Shown here in pieces: positions 49,429 through 59,823 of a DNA stretch of 64,000 nucleotides. Location: positions 1-64,000 of the forward strand of contig CAZHMD010000014.1 in the NCBI GenBank assembly GCA_964533735.1, given 5' to 3'. Both the position numbers and the translations under genes were made by a program. The stretch comes from UBA6107 sp964533735 (lineage in GTDB: Bacteria; Chloroflexota; Anaerolineae; Anaerolineales; Anaerolineaceae). The notes below the pieces were generated by a model, which did no database searches, was not told the origin of the DNA, and saw only the letters and a list, made by a program, of their open reading frames with translations. How positions within the stretch are numbered: the stretch's first letter is position 1; every line of letters begins with the position of its first letter.

Positions 49429-49449
49429 ATGCCCAATTATACCCTTTCA

Positions 49450-49481
49450 AAAAAACCCCGCCAGAATGCTGCCTGGCGGGG
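49450..49481 (-). terminator. Terminator of the UMF1-type transporter gene
   Basis: CCCCGCCAG pairs with CTGGCGGGG, followed on the minus strand by a run of T residues. Confidence 0.8.
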
Positions 49482-49489
49482 CGGGGTTT

Positions 49490-50806
49490 CTATTCGAAGA
49501 TCATTGGTTCTTTGGGGGTGACCTTTTTGACAAACATGAGGAAGAATAGACCGATCAACAGGAAGACGACGATCGATCCGATGGCCCAGTACATGGAGTT
49601 CGTCTTGGTGATGGCTTCAGTGAAACCGCGGTTGGTGTAGTAATTGATCATGGCGGCGTAAACGGAGCCGAAGACCACCGGTCCAACGAAGGTGGAGGTA
49701 CGCCCGGCAACCGAGAGGAAGCCGTAAAACTCGGCAGTCTTTTCGTGGGGGGCAAGCTGGCTGACCATGGTACGGCTGACCGCCTGTACGCCGGAGAGGG
49801 AGAATCCTGCCAGCGCACCGATGACATAGAAAAGGACCTTGTCTTTGAAGATGAACAAACACGCGACGACAAGGATGAGCATGATGAGCGAGTAGATGAT
49901 AGCCTGTTTGCTGCTCTTGTTGTTGGAGATCTTGCCGAAGAGGAAAGCCCCGCCGGCACCCGCCACCTGCAGGATGATGATGAGGATGATCAATTCGGAG
50001 GTTTCAAACCCGTAAAGAATGGCAGCGATAATGGCAGCGTTATCCATGAGCATCATGATGCCGTCGTTGTAGATGAGGAAGGAAACCGCGTACTTGACGA
50101 ATTCTTTATAGCGCTTGACATCACGGAAGGTAGCGCCAAGTTTTTTAAAAGCGTGCGCAATGGTGCTTTCGCCGGCGGGAAGAACTTCGGGTTCGTTGAT
50201 CTGTTTTACGCGCAGGAACAACGGGATGGAAGCGAGAGCGTAAAAGACTGCAGTGATCACGAAAGCCAGGCGCGCCATCAGCGGTCCGCCGACCAATTGA
50301 ATGGGGATAAGGACGAGGATGAGGCAGGCGATACCGCCGAGCATACCCATGGCCCAGCCTTTGCCTGAAATATTGCCGATGGTCTGAGGAGTGGAAACGT
50401 CCACCAGGAGAGAGTCGTAGAAGACCTGAGCAGCGCGGTAGCCGATCTCGGCCAGGATGAAGAAGAGCATGCCGGTGAAGACATCCCCCGCCTGCACAAA
50501 GAAGAGCATGCCGGTAAAGACAACGGCCATGACTGTGAAGATGAACAATAATTTCTTCTTGGCGCGCGAGAAATCAGCGATGGTTCCAAGGACAGGGGAG
50601 AGGACTGCGACGGTGACAGCAGCGATGCCCACTGCCAGGTTCCACAGGGAAGGACCTTTAATGTGGTCCACCACCACGCTGGAAAAGTAAACTGAATAGA
50701 CCGCCAGCAGCACGACGGCTGCGTAGGCGGAATTGCCAAAATCATAGAAATACCACGCCCGGCGGGCGCGTTTTGTAGTGCTGTCTAGCACGGTCGATTG
50801 AGCCAT
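49490..50806 (-). CDS. UMF1/Atg22-family MFS transporter
   Basis: A 438-residue, 12-helix major facilitator. The family start WYFYDFGNSAYAAVV (about 17-31) marks the UMF1/Atg22-like group, often annotated as amino-acid or nucleoside exporters. The ATG at 50806 has GGAGAAT upstream; an earlier ATG lacks a site. Substrate unknown. Confidence 0.88.
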   Translation of the reverse strand: MAQSTVLDSTTKRARRAWYFYDFGNSAYAAVVLLAVYSVYFSSVVVDHIKGPSLWNLAVGIAAVTVAVLSPVLGTIADFSRAKKKLLFIFTVMAVVFTGMLFFVQAGDVFTGMLFFILAEIGYRAAQVFYDSLLVDVSTPQTIGNISGKGWAMGMLGGIACLILVLIPIQLVGGPLMARLAFVITAVFYALASIPLFLRVKQINEPEVLPAGESTIAHAFKKLGATFRDVKRYKEFVKYAVSFLIYNDGIMMLMDNAAIIAAILYGFETSELIILIIILQVAGAGGAFLFGKISNNKSSKQAIIYSLIMLILVVACLFIFKDKVLFYVIGALAGFSLSGVQAVSRTMVSQLAPHEKTAEFYGFLSVAGRTSTFVGPVVFGSVYAAMINYYTNRGFTEAITKTNSMYWAIGSIVVFLLIGLFFLMFVKKVTPKEPMIFE

Positions 50807-50986
50807 TTTTATTCTCCAACAAACGGGATGGTCGCAGACATGCTGCAACAGAATTCTAACATAAGCATATGTTTAACCCTTGAACTTCCGTTTGGTTACC
50901 GAAAACATACGAATTCAAAAGAAGAATAACATGCTGCAAATGAGCCATATAGTGAATGAGTTACAATATGTGAGGAGAGAGCATCA

Positions 50987-51904
50987 ATGAGCACACCTTT
51001 CTGGAAATCAGACTCCTTTGGCACAGCCCTCAGTTATATCGTCAGCCAGCTGCCGCGTTTCATCGGGTATCCCATTGCGGACATGCTCGGGCATATGGCA
51101 GCCAACGATGTAATGAGCCCGGGTCACCGCGCAGTACGCCTCAACCAATGGGTGGCGCACGGAGGCAACATCAGCCCACGCAGGCTGCGCCAGGTAGTGC
51201 GCTGTGTGTATTACAACCAGGCGCGAGCGGTGTATGATTTTTACCATTTTCTTAACCGTCCGGAGGATGTACGCCGGCTGGTGAGCCTGACTCCGCAATT
51301 CCAGCAGATGATGGAAGAAGCCATGCAGGAAAAGCAGGGCACCCTTTTACTGATTGCTCATACCGCTGGCTTCAACCTGGGCGGGCTGCTTTTACCGCTT
51401 CTCGGGTATAAATTTCTCTCCCTGGCAATTGCCAACCCTTCCCGGGGTTACCGTTGGCAGAACCAACTGCGCAATGAACACGGCATGGAGGTGGTACCCA
51501 TGTCTGTTTCCTCGTGGACGCGAGCCCGGGAGCGCCTCCAGGCTGGCGGAATGGTACAAACCGGAGTCGATCGACCTCAGGGGGAAGTCAAATATTCCCC
51601 CATGTTCTTTGGGCGGCCGGCAGCCCTGCCAGTGGCATACACGAAACTGGCACTCACGACCGGTGCCAGGGTATTCGTGGCGGGTTTCAACACCAATCCA
51701 GATAGAACTTGCGTGGTTGATGTCTCCGAACAGGTACAAATGGAGAAGAGGGATGACCCGCATGAGGAAATGTTGGTGAATGCTGAAAAGGTGCTGCGCG
51801 AAGTCGAAAAATTCATCCGGAAAGACCCGAGCCAATGGATGATGTTCCTGCCGGTTTGGCCTCAGGCGGAAGCTGAACTGCCGGCAAGATTCAGGTTGAA
51901 ATGA
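50987..51904 (+). CDS. LpxL/HtrB-like lipid acyltransferase with altered catalytic dyad
   Basis: A 305-residue protein of the lipid-A/PIM acyltransferase family. The segment LLLIAHTAGFNLGGLLLPLLG aligns with the HX4E active site, but the acid is Asn (H-TAGF-N). Later GMVQTGVDRPQG and WMMFLPVWPQAE fit the family's C-terminal half. Since no lipid A genes are present, the acceptor is probably a glycolipid as in PIM acyltransferases. It overlaps the next gene by four bases (ATGA). Confidence 0.78.
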   Translation: MSTPFWKSDSFGTALSYIVSQLPRFIGYPIADMLGHMAANDVMSPGHRAVRLNQWVAHGGNISPRRLRQVVRCVYYNQARAVYDFYHFLNRPEDVRRLVSLTPQFQQMMEEAMQEKQGTLLLIAHTAGFNLGGLLLPLLGYKFLSLAIANPSRGYRWQNQLRNEHGMEVVPMSVSSWTRARERLQAGGMVQTGVDRPQGEVKYSPMFFGRPAALPVAYTKLALTTGARVFVAGFNTNPDRTCVVDVSEQVQMEKRDDPHEEMLVNAEKVLREVEKFIRKDPSQWMMFLPVWPQAEAELPARFRLK

Positions 51905-52782
51905 ATGCAACCATGCGATTAAACTTCATCACAATACTATTGATCGCGGGTGTGATGACCGGCTGCGCGGTTGCAACACCTTCTGCGGAAGCGACCGGGA
52001 ACCCCGTAATGATCGAGACCGTTATAGCCACGACCGCTCCAGCAATCACCCCCACAATCGCCGCAACGCCCACTGAAGCCGGCTGCCAGGAAACTTCCGG
52101 CAGCGTGGCACGCGTGCAGGTACCTTCAGCGCTTTTAGCCAGCCCGATGTGGGTATCTGTGTACACCCCGCCGTGCTATTCCACGCATGCGGAGGAACCT
52201 TACCCGGTACTGTACCTGCTGCACGGACAGGCGATGGATGACAATTACTGGCAGACGCTGGGTGCAACGCGAATCGCGGATGAGGCCATCCTGGCTGGAG
52301 AGAGACCCTTTTTGATGGTGATGCCATTTGAAGAGCGCAACTTCGATCCAGCTGGCGAATCGGGTTTTGATGACGCGCTCATCCAGGAACTGATCCCGTG
52401 GGTGGATGAGCAATACCCCACCTGTACTTTGAGGGAATGCCGGACTATCGGAGGCATCTCACGCGGCGGAGGCTGGGCGGTTAATGTGGCTGTGCGCAAC
52501 TTCGAGCTGTTTGGCGCGGTGGGAGCTCACTCGGCGGGAATGATGGGCGATGGTTGGCGGATTGCACAGCTGCTGGATACCCATGAGACGACGGAGTTTC
52601 CGCGATATTATATTGACCGGGGCGAAGATGATTTCCTGGCGAAATATATCGATCAGTTCGAAGCGGCACTGACAAGTTACGGCATTGCACACGAATTCGT
52701 GATCAGCCCCGGCGTACATGACGGCAAGTACTGGCAGGCGCACGTGGAAGAGTATATGCGCTGGTATATGGCAGGCTGGTGA
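51901..52782 (+). CDS. Esterase-family lipoprotein
   Basis: A 293-residue alpha/beta-hydrolase of the esterase D/feruloyl esterase type, with signal and lipobox MTGC near residue 21. Catalytic features are YLLHGQAMDDNYW (about 103-115), the nucleophile elbow GISRGGGW near 183, and GVHDGKYWQAH near 277. It is translationally coupled to the acyltransferase, so the pair may make and remodel the same acylated surface molecule (inference). Confidence 0.85.
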   Translation: MNATMRLNFITILLIAGVMTGCAVATPSAEATGNPVMIETVIATTAPAITPTIAATPTEAGCQETSGSVARVQVPSALLASPMWVSVYTPPCYSTHAEEPYPVLYLLHGQAMDDNYWQTLGATRIADEAILAGERPFLMVMPFEERNFDPAGESGFDDALIQELIPWVDEQYPTCTLRECRTIGGISRGGGWAVNVAVRNFELFGAVGAHSAGMMGDGWRIAQLLDTHETTEFPRYYIDRGEDDFLAKYIDQFEAALTSYGIAHEFVISPGVHDGKYWQAHVEEYMRWYMAGW

Positions 52783-52881
52783 TCAAACCTGCTGACAGGC
52801 AATCTTGATATAATCACCTTGTCCCCGTGGTTTACTAAGCGGGGGGTAAGCAAAATCATTTCACACAGAAAAGGAAACTCC

Positions 52882-54978
52882 ATGACCTCTTCTCTTGCGC
52901 CGTTCTTCTCCGCTGCCGGCGTGGCAGTGATCGGAGCTTCTTCCAACCCGCGCAAACTCAGCCACGGCATCCTGCGCAACCTGATCAACTCCTCTTACAA
53001 GGGGGGAATCTACCCGGTGAACCCCGGGTCGGATGAGATCCTGGGGGTGAAGTGTTACGCGGATATCGGCAGTGTGCCAGACCCGGTGGAACTGGCGGTG
53101 ATCGTGGTGCCGGTGGCGGCTACACCCGAGACGCTGGAAGCGTGCGGAAGGCGCGGGATCAAGGCAGCGGTGATCATCTCCGGCGGTTTTAAGGAAGTGG
53201 GGCAGAGCGGGGCGGAGCTGGAGGCAGAATGTCTGCGCATAGCCGACAAATATGCCATGCGGTTGATCGGACCAAACTGCGTGGGAACGATGGACCTGCA
53301 CACCGGATTGAACACCACCTTTATCCACGGCATGCCGGATGAGGGCGGGATTGGTTTTGTCTCGCAGTCCGGCGCAGTTTGCGGCGGGGTGGTGGACTTC
53401 CTATACGGCAAGAAAGTGGGATTCTCACATTTTATCAGCCTGGGCAACGAGGCGGATGTGACTGAAACAGACATGATCGAATACCTGGGGCAGGAGCCGC
53501 GCACACGCGTTATCGCGGCGTACGTGGAACAGATCCGCGACGGCAGGCGCTTTTTGGAAGTAGCGCGCAGGGTCTCGCGGGTGAAACCGATCGTGCTGCT
53601 GAAGGGCGGCAGGTCGGATGCCGGCGCGCGCGCGGTGAGTTCGCATACCGGATCACTGGCGGGATCGCACAGCGCTTACCAGGCAGCCTTCAAGCAAGCC
53701 GGCGTTATCGAGGTGGAAACCTTCGCGGAATTGTTTGATGTGGCGGTGGCGTTCGATTTTCAACCCCTGCCGCAGGGCACCAACGCGGTGCTGCTGACCA
53801 ACGCTGGCGGACCGGCGGCACTGACCTCTGACTCCCTTTCATTTAACGGATTCCGGCTTGAAGATCTTGAGGAAGAGACGAAGAAAGAGATGCGCTCCTT
53901 TTTGAACCCGAGCGCCCAGGTGGGCAACCCGGTGGATATGTTAGGGGCGGCGGAACCCAAGGATTACGCGCGCGTTATTACGGCACTCAAGGATGATAAA
54001 ACGGTGGACATCATCATCCCCATTCTGGTGCCGCAGGCGCTGGTGGACCCGCGGGCGGTGGCGCAGGCAGTGGTGGATGCCTCGCAGGGCGCCGGCAAAC
54101 CTGTGCTCACCTGCATCATGGGGGATATGTCAGTGGCGGAACCGCGCCTGATCCTGCACTCCAACCGCATGCCAATGTACACCCTGCCGGAAGCGATGGG
54201 CGGGGTGCTGAAAGCGATGAAGACCTACGGAGACTGGCTCAATAAACCGATGATCAAACGAAGTCCGCTCTCCGGCTACAGCCCGGAGGCAGCGGAGAGA
54301 ATATTACGCATGCCGCAAAGCGGGAAGGTATTGGGCGAGGCGCAAACGCGCCCGCTGCTGGAAGCGTACGGCATTCCGCTGGTAAAGGGCGGGGAAGCCC
54401 GCTCAGCGATGGAAGCTGCCGAGGTTGCCAAAAGCGTTGTGTTCCCGGTGGCGATGAAGATCATCAGCCCGCAGCTGCTGCACAAGTCAGAGGCTGGCGG
54501 GATCGTGCTGAACCTGAAGAGCGGGGAAGAAGTGTCCGCAGCTTATGAACAATTGTTCAGCAGCATTCGTGCCAAAATGCCGCAAGCCGATCTGCAGGGG
54601 GTGCTGATCGAGCAAATGGCGCCGCGCGGGCAGGAAGTGATCGTGGGGCTGCGGCGTGACCCCGGTTTCGGTCCGGTGGTAATGTTCGGGCTGGGAGGCA
54701 TCTACGTGGAATTGTTCAAGGACGTCTCATTCAGAGTGGCGCCAGTGAGCCCTGAAGACGCGCTGGAAATGATCCACGAGACGCGCGCCGGCAAACTGCT
54801 GACCGGGTTCCGCGGGGCACCGCCGGCAGACCTGGACGCGGTGGTGGATTGCATCCGGCGCCTGGGGCAGCTGGGGCTGGACTTCCCCGAGATCGAGGAA
54901 GCCGAGGTCAACCCGCTGCTGGTCTTCCCGCAGGGGCAGGGCGCGCTGGCGCTCGATGGCAGGGTGATCCGAAGTTAA
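52882..54978 (+). CDS. ADP-forming acetate/acyl-CoA synthetase, fused alpha-beta
   Basis: A 698-residue fused enzyme converting acyl-CoA, ADP and phosphate to acid, ATP and CoA. The N-terminal CoA-binding domain has VAVIGASSNPRKLSHGILRN. The Asn-Cys segment GPNCVGTMD and the phospho-His loop SHTGSLAGSHSAY follow, and the C-terminal ATP-grasp part starts near residue 470 (LPLVKGGEAR, PVAMKIISP, HKSEAGGI). It fits substrate-level ATP formation in an anaerobe and could use the acids made by the aldehyde oxidoreductase pathway. Confidence 0.92.
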   Translation: MTSSLAPFFSAAGVAVIGASSNPRKLSHGILRNLINSSYKGGIYPVNPGSDEILGVKCYADIGSVPDPVELAVIVVPVAATPETLEACGRRGIKAAVIISGGFKEVGQSGAELEAECLRIADKYAMRLIGPNCVGTMDLHTGLNTTFIHGMPDEGGIGFVSQSGAVCGGVVDFLYGKKVGFSHFISLGNEADVTETDMIEYLGQEPRTRVIAAYVEQIRDGRRFLEVARRVSRVKPIVLLKGGRSDAGARAVSSHTGSLAGSHSAYQAAFKQAGVIEVETFAELFDVAVAFDFQPLPQGTNAVLLTNAGGPAALTSDSLSFNGFRLEDLEEETKKEMRSFLNPSAQVGNPVDMLGAAEPKDYARVITALKDDKTVDIIIPILVPQALVDPRAVAQAVVDASQGAGKPVLTCIMGDMSVAEPRLILHSNRMPMYTLPEAMGGVLKAMKTYGDWLNKPMIKRSPLSGYSPEAAERILRMPQSGKVLGEAQTRPLLEAYGIPLVKGGEARSAMEAAEVAKSVVFPVAMKIISPQLLHKSEAGGIVLNLKSGEEVSAAYEQLFSSIRAKMPQADLQGVLIEQMAPRGQEVIVGLRRDPGFGPVVMFGLGGIYVELFKDVSFRVAPVSPEDALEMIHETRAGKLLTGFRGAPPADLDAVVDCIRRLGQLGLDFPEIEEAEVNPLLVFPQGQGALALDGRVIRS

Positions 54979-55005
54979 TCTTTTTCTTCGCGAACTCAAT
55001 TCATT

Positions 55006-55893
55006 CTAAGGCGTCCGGCAGGCATCTACATTGACATTGGAGTAGACGTCTGATTGCTTTGAGCCGTTGGCGTTAGTGGCGGTGAACTTATATTCCAGGT
55101 TGGCAAAGAGGAAGAGTGAGCCGCCGGGAATATCCCCGCCAGGGTTGACAGACACAACCCACTCGTTTCCACCAGCCTGCGCGAGGTAAAGTGACTCGGT
55201 CACCCAGGCTGACACGTGGGAAGCGTCAGTGCGGTCCACGAGCCTGTAGGTGGCGGTGATGCCCTGAACCTTGCTGGCAGCCGGGACGGTGACGTAGAGA
55301 TCAACTTCTTTGCGCCCGCAGCCGTTCATAAAGACATAAATTTGGGAAGTATTGACGCGCACATTGGTGAAGGTGATCGGCGCCGGACCGGGCAGGGGGG
55401 TTTTGGTGGGAGTACGTGTTGGCGTGGGTGTCGGCGTTGCGGTAGGGGTCAACGTGGGGGTTAATGTGTGAGTCGGCGTGTACATATCCGTAGGGGTTAC
55501 GGTGGGGGTTGGTTCGCCCACTTCGACCACCACCTGGGCATAGCTTCCCCAGGCGCCGGCCTCTCCCTGGGCGCGGGTCTGAATGGTGTAAGTACCGGCC
55601 TTTTCAGGCGTCCAATCGTAGGAGAGTGCGGCCAAATTAGTTCCCGGCTGGGGGTTGGTCAGCAGAGCAATGACACTGCCGTTGATACTTAATTCACCGG
55701 CTGTTACGGCCGCACTGTCGGTGATGTGGAAGACGATCTTGTAGGGGGCGAGGGGCAGTTTCATGCCATCCAGGGGGGCATCGATCCAGGAAAGCAGTCC
55801 TTCCGCGGACGGCTGGACGACGGGCGCTTTTTCACAGGCGGAAAGCAGGAAAATAACAGAAAGTAGCAGGGGAAGAAGAATCGGTTTTTTCAT
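55006..55893 (-). CDS. Lipoprotein with Thr-Pro linker
   Basis: A 295-residue lipoprotein with lipobox LSAC near residue 20, an N-terminal beta-sandwich domain (about 35-125) resembling bacterial Ig-like or PKD folds, a long TPTxTP linker (about 128-172) and a C-terminal domain with FMNGCGRKEVDLYVTVP. It starts in the ATGA overlap with the 1078-residue protein upstream, so both are cotranscribed and probably act on the same surface structure. Confidence 0.72.
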   Translation of the reverse strand: MKKPILLPLLLSVIFLLSACEKAPVVQPSAEGLLSWIDAPLDGMKLPLAPYKIVFHITDSAAVTAGELSINGSVIALLTNPQPGTNLAALSYDWTPEKAGTYTIQTRAQGEAGAWGSYAQVVVEVGEPTPTVTPTDMYTPTHTLTPTLTPTATPTPTPTRTPTKTPLPGPAPITFTNVRVNTSQIYVFMNGCGRKEVDLYVTVPAASKVQGITATYRLVDRTDASHVSAWVTESLYLAQAGGNEWVVSVNPGGDIPGGSLFLFANLEYKFTATNANGSKQSDVYSNVNVDACRTP

Positions 55894-58800
55894 GGCTGCC
55901 CCACCTCAAGGTTGGATTTATCAGATGGATTGGTGAAGTCCCAGGTGTCTGAGCTGCCGGCGGTGCAGGGTACCCAGTCCCATGAGCTGCCGGTGCTGTA
56001 GCAAATCTCAACAGCCTTCATGTGCGCGGAAGCACCGAAATAGAGGGGTTCATATCCGTAGTAATTGGTAGTGCCTCCGCAACCCGGGAGACCGGGGTTG
56101 GCGCAGATCTGCAGCGCGGTGGTCATCACGAAGGAGTCGCCGGGAGCGATCCAGGGGATCTTTAACCGCGTAGTCTGGAAGAGCGGACCCGTGACAGTGT
56201 CGTTATTGTAAACATTTTCCGCCATCACAGAAATATCCACCAGGTATTTATCAGCGTCTGCCTCATTTACAGCCACGCTTGCCAGGCTGGTACTGCGCGT
56301 AACCCTGATGGCCACCATCCCGGGGAAATTACTTCCCCCCGGAGCTGGATGGACGATGATCGATGGGTCAAGGCAGAACGCCTGCTTGCCTTTAAAGTAC
56401 GCCTGGTAAGAACTGGTACACGCCGGCTGGCTGGCAGCAGAACGCTGCTTCTTCATTTCTGACTTGATCAGATCACTGATCTCCTTTTCGCAATCCTTGA
56501 TCTCACACAAGACCTCGATGGCTGAGTAATCCTGGCCGGTGTAATATTTTTCCAGCTCGATGGCGGAACTGACGATGAACTCCGCAGCAGAATCAGCGAT
56601 CAATTCATCGGAGGCAGGTGGGTTGGCAGGGATACCGGTGTAGTACTGGATGACATACTCGAGCACCGTCTTGTTGAATTCTACGCATGCGGGACTATCA
56701 GCGCACCAGGGGATCGTCATGGAGATCAGCTTGGCGGCTTCCGTTTTGATGAGTTCCCAACCCCAGAGAATTTCATCGTATATTGTCGCAAAAGTATTGA
56801 CCGTTCCCGTAGCCACACATTCAAGCTCGGTCATCCCTTCGCAATCACCTTTGGAGTCACTGATCTTTGGCGGGCAAACTTTTTGGCCAACCGCGTATTT
56901 ACCCGTGGGATCTTCCTCCACGATGACGCAGCCCCATTCGGCGAAAATCTCAAAATTTGGCGGGACATAAGTATCTTCCAGGATTTCAATCGTGTAGATA
57001 CTGGAGAGATTGGATGCCAGCGGCGGCATCTCGGAAGGAAGCGGCTGGGTGTTGTAATGCATGGCAGCGATGTTGGCGTAGCGGTTCAAACCGGACATTT
57101 CGTGCCGGGGGTAGACACGCATGTATAGCGTGAAGGGCTCACCAATGCCGACATCATATTGGAACCAGTTACTATCGTACTCAAACGAGTGAATCCCGTT
57201 GCCCCATTGCCCGGCAGTTTTTGCTCCCTTGGGATAGAGGATCTTGCCGACCTCGTACAGGAAAACATCTTCATATTTGCCACTCTTTCCGTCGAGGCAA
57301 TAAGAAGTAATTGGCAAGTTTACATGCCAGAAATTTTCATCGGGGTAGGGTCCGGCACCGAGTTGAAAGCAAACATCCTTCACAGGCGAAAGGTTGGTGG
57401 TCAACCACTTGACCTCGTATGCCTGTTCGCTGACCGGTTTGGTGTTGCTCATGTAAATCTCCTGCTGCCACTGACCTCCGCCATTACCTGTGCAGCCACC
57501 TGCGCCTTCCACAGAACAAATCAGGAGGAGCGAGCGGTGGAGCGATATCTTGAAGTCACCCGCATGCACCAGTTTACCCCCAGCCCAGCCCCATAATTGC
57601 AGCTCAAGCACAAGATCGGGGGCTTCACGCAGCCCGGGGACGGTATCGAGGTAGGTGAAGAGGTTGAGCTTGACACCGGATTCCGGCAGAAAGGTGCGGC
57701 TGCCTTCGGGGACGCGCCATGCCTGGGTGCGGGTGTCTTCGATGATACGCTGGATGTAGAAATATGCCAGGTCCATGGAAAACGGCAGGACAAGGTTGCC
57801 CTGGTCATCCAGGTGCGCCTGCGGCTGGAACCCGCCGGCACGGGTATGACCCTTGCAGTTGATGCCGTCCAGAGGAACCGTAACGGAATTGCCGGGCACC
57901 TCGACCTCTTCACTGAAGGAGGCTGTGTAGTAAGTTAATGTGCCAAATTGCCCGGCATCTACAAACCCGTTGTTGTGCACCACGGCATCGGCTTCAGTGA
58001 CTATCTTAGGCCAGGTGGCGATACGCTCGTATGGACCGCCATCCCTGGAGCGGTAAAGGAAGAAGCCATCTTCGTTTGCGCCTATAAAGGACGGATCGCT
58101 GGGGTCTTTAAAATTCCCCGCGTTAAATTTAACCGTGACATCGCATTCTTTAAAATCAGCGTAGGTCTTGGGGGGATTGGGCGGGTAGGAGGCGTAATCG
58201 GGCACCTCATCCTCTGCCGGTACAGACCCCGGTTGGGGGTCATCGGCTGGCTCATCGCCACCGGGAGGGGGCGGATTGTCAGGAGAGCCGAGATCGGCGA
58301 GCTGCTGCGCAAACCAGAATTTGAAATTGTCCATCTGGGAGAAGGGCGGGGGGGATTCCCCGTCGCCATCCGCCTCAGGCTCACCAGCGGGTTCCCCGTC
58401 GCCATCCGCCTCAGGCTCACCAGCGGGTTCCACCAGTTCAATCCAGGGCAGGGCTTCAACCACAAGATCCGGAGCGGCTATCATCTCAAACTTTGGAGGG
58501 TCAAACCCGGGGATGATATTGGGATTTGTGACCGGGTCTTCCGGGTTGGGCAGGTATACGCTTTGGTCTTCGCCTAATGCCGCAGCGGGGTCGAGATCCG
58601 GGTTGGCCAGGACGATATTCTCAATGGATATCCCGTGGTCTCCAGCAAGGTCTGCCAGTGTTTGACCGGGTTCAAATTCCACAGGTGAAAGAGTAGAGGC
58701 GGCATCTACCGCGTTGATCACCAGGGGTTGAGAGATGCCAGTTACGCCGGCGGAGTCTGCTGCGTAAGCAATGATAATGAATTGACCCGCGGTACCCGGC

Positions 58801-59126
58801 TGCCAGTTCCAGGTTTTTCCGGTGGCGGCGGCAGTGGAAGACTCAGGAAAGACGATGGACTCATAAAGAACATTGTTGATGTACAGGTCCATGGAATGGA
58901 TGGGGCGGCTGCCCTGCACAGAGGCTGTCAACGGAATATGGGCATTTAGCGGCCAATCCGCATTCCCGGGGGGCATTTGCAGGCTGATGTGCAGGCTGGT
59001 AGCGCCAGGCTCAACCTGTTCCGCGATTTGAGGAGCGCGGAAAAAGAAGACCAGAAAAAGGGTTAATTCGACAAGCAAAACGAAACCCAGGACAGCCAGG
59101 GTGATGACCAGCCATTTTTGTTTCAT
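55890..59126 (-). CDS. Large secreted multidomain protein with LysM
   Basis: A 1078-residue membrane-anchored protein with an N-terminal helix (about 4-28), an Ig-like domain (about 42-140) and a LysM-like segment (FEPGQTLADLAGDHGISIENIVLANPDL, about 145-195). An acidic linker with two exact 12-residue repeats follows (EPAGEPEADGDG), then a long Cys-containing beta-rich region to the end. The ATG at 59126 has GGAGGG upstream. No catalytic motif is evident. It may be a cell-surface scaffold bound to peptidoglycan. Confidence 0.72.
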   Translation of the reverse strand: MKQKWLVITLAVLGFVLLVELTLFLVFFFRAPQIAEQVEPGATSLHISLQMPPGNADWPLNAHIPLTASVQGSRPIHSMDLYINNVLYESIVFPESSTAAATGKTWNWQPGTAGQFIIIAYAADSAGVTGISQPLVINAVDAASTLSPVEFEPGQTLADLAGDHGISIENIVLANPDLDPAAALGEDQSVYLPNPEDPVTNPNIIPGFDPPKFEMIAAPDLVVEALPWIELVEPAGEPEADGDGEPAGEPEADGDGESPPPFSQMDNFKFWFAQQLADLGSPDNPPPPGGDEPADDPQPGSVPAEDEVPDYASYPPNPPKTYADFKECDVTVKFNAGNFKDPSDPSFIGANEDGFFLYRSRDGGPYERIATWPKIVTEADAVVHNNGFVDAGQFGTLTYYTASFSEEVEVPGNSVTVPLDGINCKGHTRAGGFQPQAHLDDQGNLVLPFSMDLAYFYIQRIIEDTRTQAWRVPEGSRTFLPESGVKLNLFTYLDTVPGLREAPDLVLELQLWGWAGGKLVHAGDFKISLHRSLLLICSVEGAGGCTGNGGGQWQQEIYMSNTKPVSEQAYEVKWLTTNLSPVKDVCFQLGAGPYPDENFWHVNLPITSYCLDGKSGKYEDVFLYEVGKILYPKGAKTAGQWGNGIHSFEYDSNWFQYDVGIGEPFTLYMRVYPRHEMSGLNRYANIAAMHYNTQPLPSEMPPLASNLSSIYTIEILEDTYVPPNFEIFAEWGCVIVEEDPTGKYAVGQKVCPPKISDSKGDCEGMTELECVATGTVNTFATIYDEILWGWELIKTEAAKLISMTIPWCADSPACVEFNKTVLEYVIQYYTGIPANPPASDELIADSAAEFIVSSAIELEKYYTGQDYSAIEVLCEIKDCEKEISDLIKSEMKKQRSAASQPACTSSYQAYFKGKQAFCLDPSIIVHPAPGGSNFPGMVAIRVTRSTSLASVAVNEADADKYLVDISVMAENVYNNDTVTGPLFQTTRLKIPWIAPGDSFVMTTALQICANPGLPGCGGTTNYYGYEPLYFGASAHMKAVEICYSTGSSWDWVPCTAGSSDTWDFTNPSDKSNLEVGQP
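58356..58427. repeat. Two perfect 36-base tandem repeats in the coding sequence
   Basis: Units at 58356-58391 and 58392-58427 are identical and encode the 12-residue repeat of the acidic linker. Such repeats can expand or contract by slippage. Confidence 0.85.
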
Positions 59127-59382
59127 TTTCCCTCCCACAGGCAACAATTAGCTTGCTTACAGAATACATCAAATAGGGATTGCTTACAATAATTAATGTT
59201 CATGAACTTAGAACGTACTCCCTGGCGCAAAGGAGAGTGGCAATTGCGATTAATTGCGCAAGTGAATTCTGCTTGTAAATTTCACGTTAAAAAACCCCAG
59301 TTTTCATGGTTTTTTCGTTAGAAAGTTGTTTTAAGGTTGTGAATTTGCTACACTTGCGGAAATCCCATAAATGGAGGGCAAG

Positions 59383-59823
59383 ATGAGTGCATCTGTGGTG
59401 TTCATTATCGCTGCTGTATTGATGTTTGGAATGGGCTTCTATACGCTTTGGAAAGTGATCAGCCAATCTCGCAAGAAAAACGCCAGCAAGAACTGGCCAG
59501 CGGTCTCCGCCCAGGTGTTCAAAAAGGAAGTCGTGCGCCGAGTGACCACCAAGGGACAAATCACATATTTCCCGGAACTGGATTACAAGTATTCCGTGAT
59601 GGGTTCGGAGTTTAATCAGCACACACGCTTAAAGGGTACCTACAGCAACGCCAATGGGCAAAAAACCCTGGATGCTGTTGGGGAAACACTCGAGGTACGC
59701 TATAACCCTGAAAAACCCAGCGAGCATACCAATGGATTTGAAAAGGTCAGAATCACAGACATCCTGGTGATCGTGGCGACCCTGGGTTTGGGAGTGTTGA
59801 TGCTGGTTCTGCAGGTTTTATAG
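59383..59823 (+). CDS. DUF3592-like membrane protein
   Basis: A 146-residue protein with a helix at each end (about 5-25 and 125-144) and a small domain between them, including NWPAVSAQVFKKEV, ELDYKYSV and VRYNPEKPSEH. That pattern fits DUF3592. GGAGGGCAAG precedes the ATG, so the in-frame ATG 12 bases upstream is not used. Function unknown. Confidence 0.75.
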   Translation: MSASVVFIIAAVLMFGMGFYTLWKVISQSRKKNASKNWPAVSAQVFKKEVVRRVTTKGQITYFPELDYKYSVMGSEFNQHTRLKGTYSNANGQKTLDAVGETLEVRYNPEKPSEHTNGFEKVRITDILVIVATLGLGVLMLVLQVL

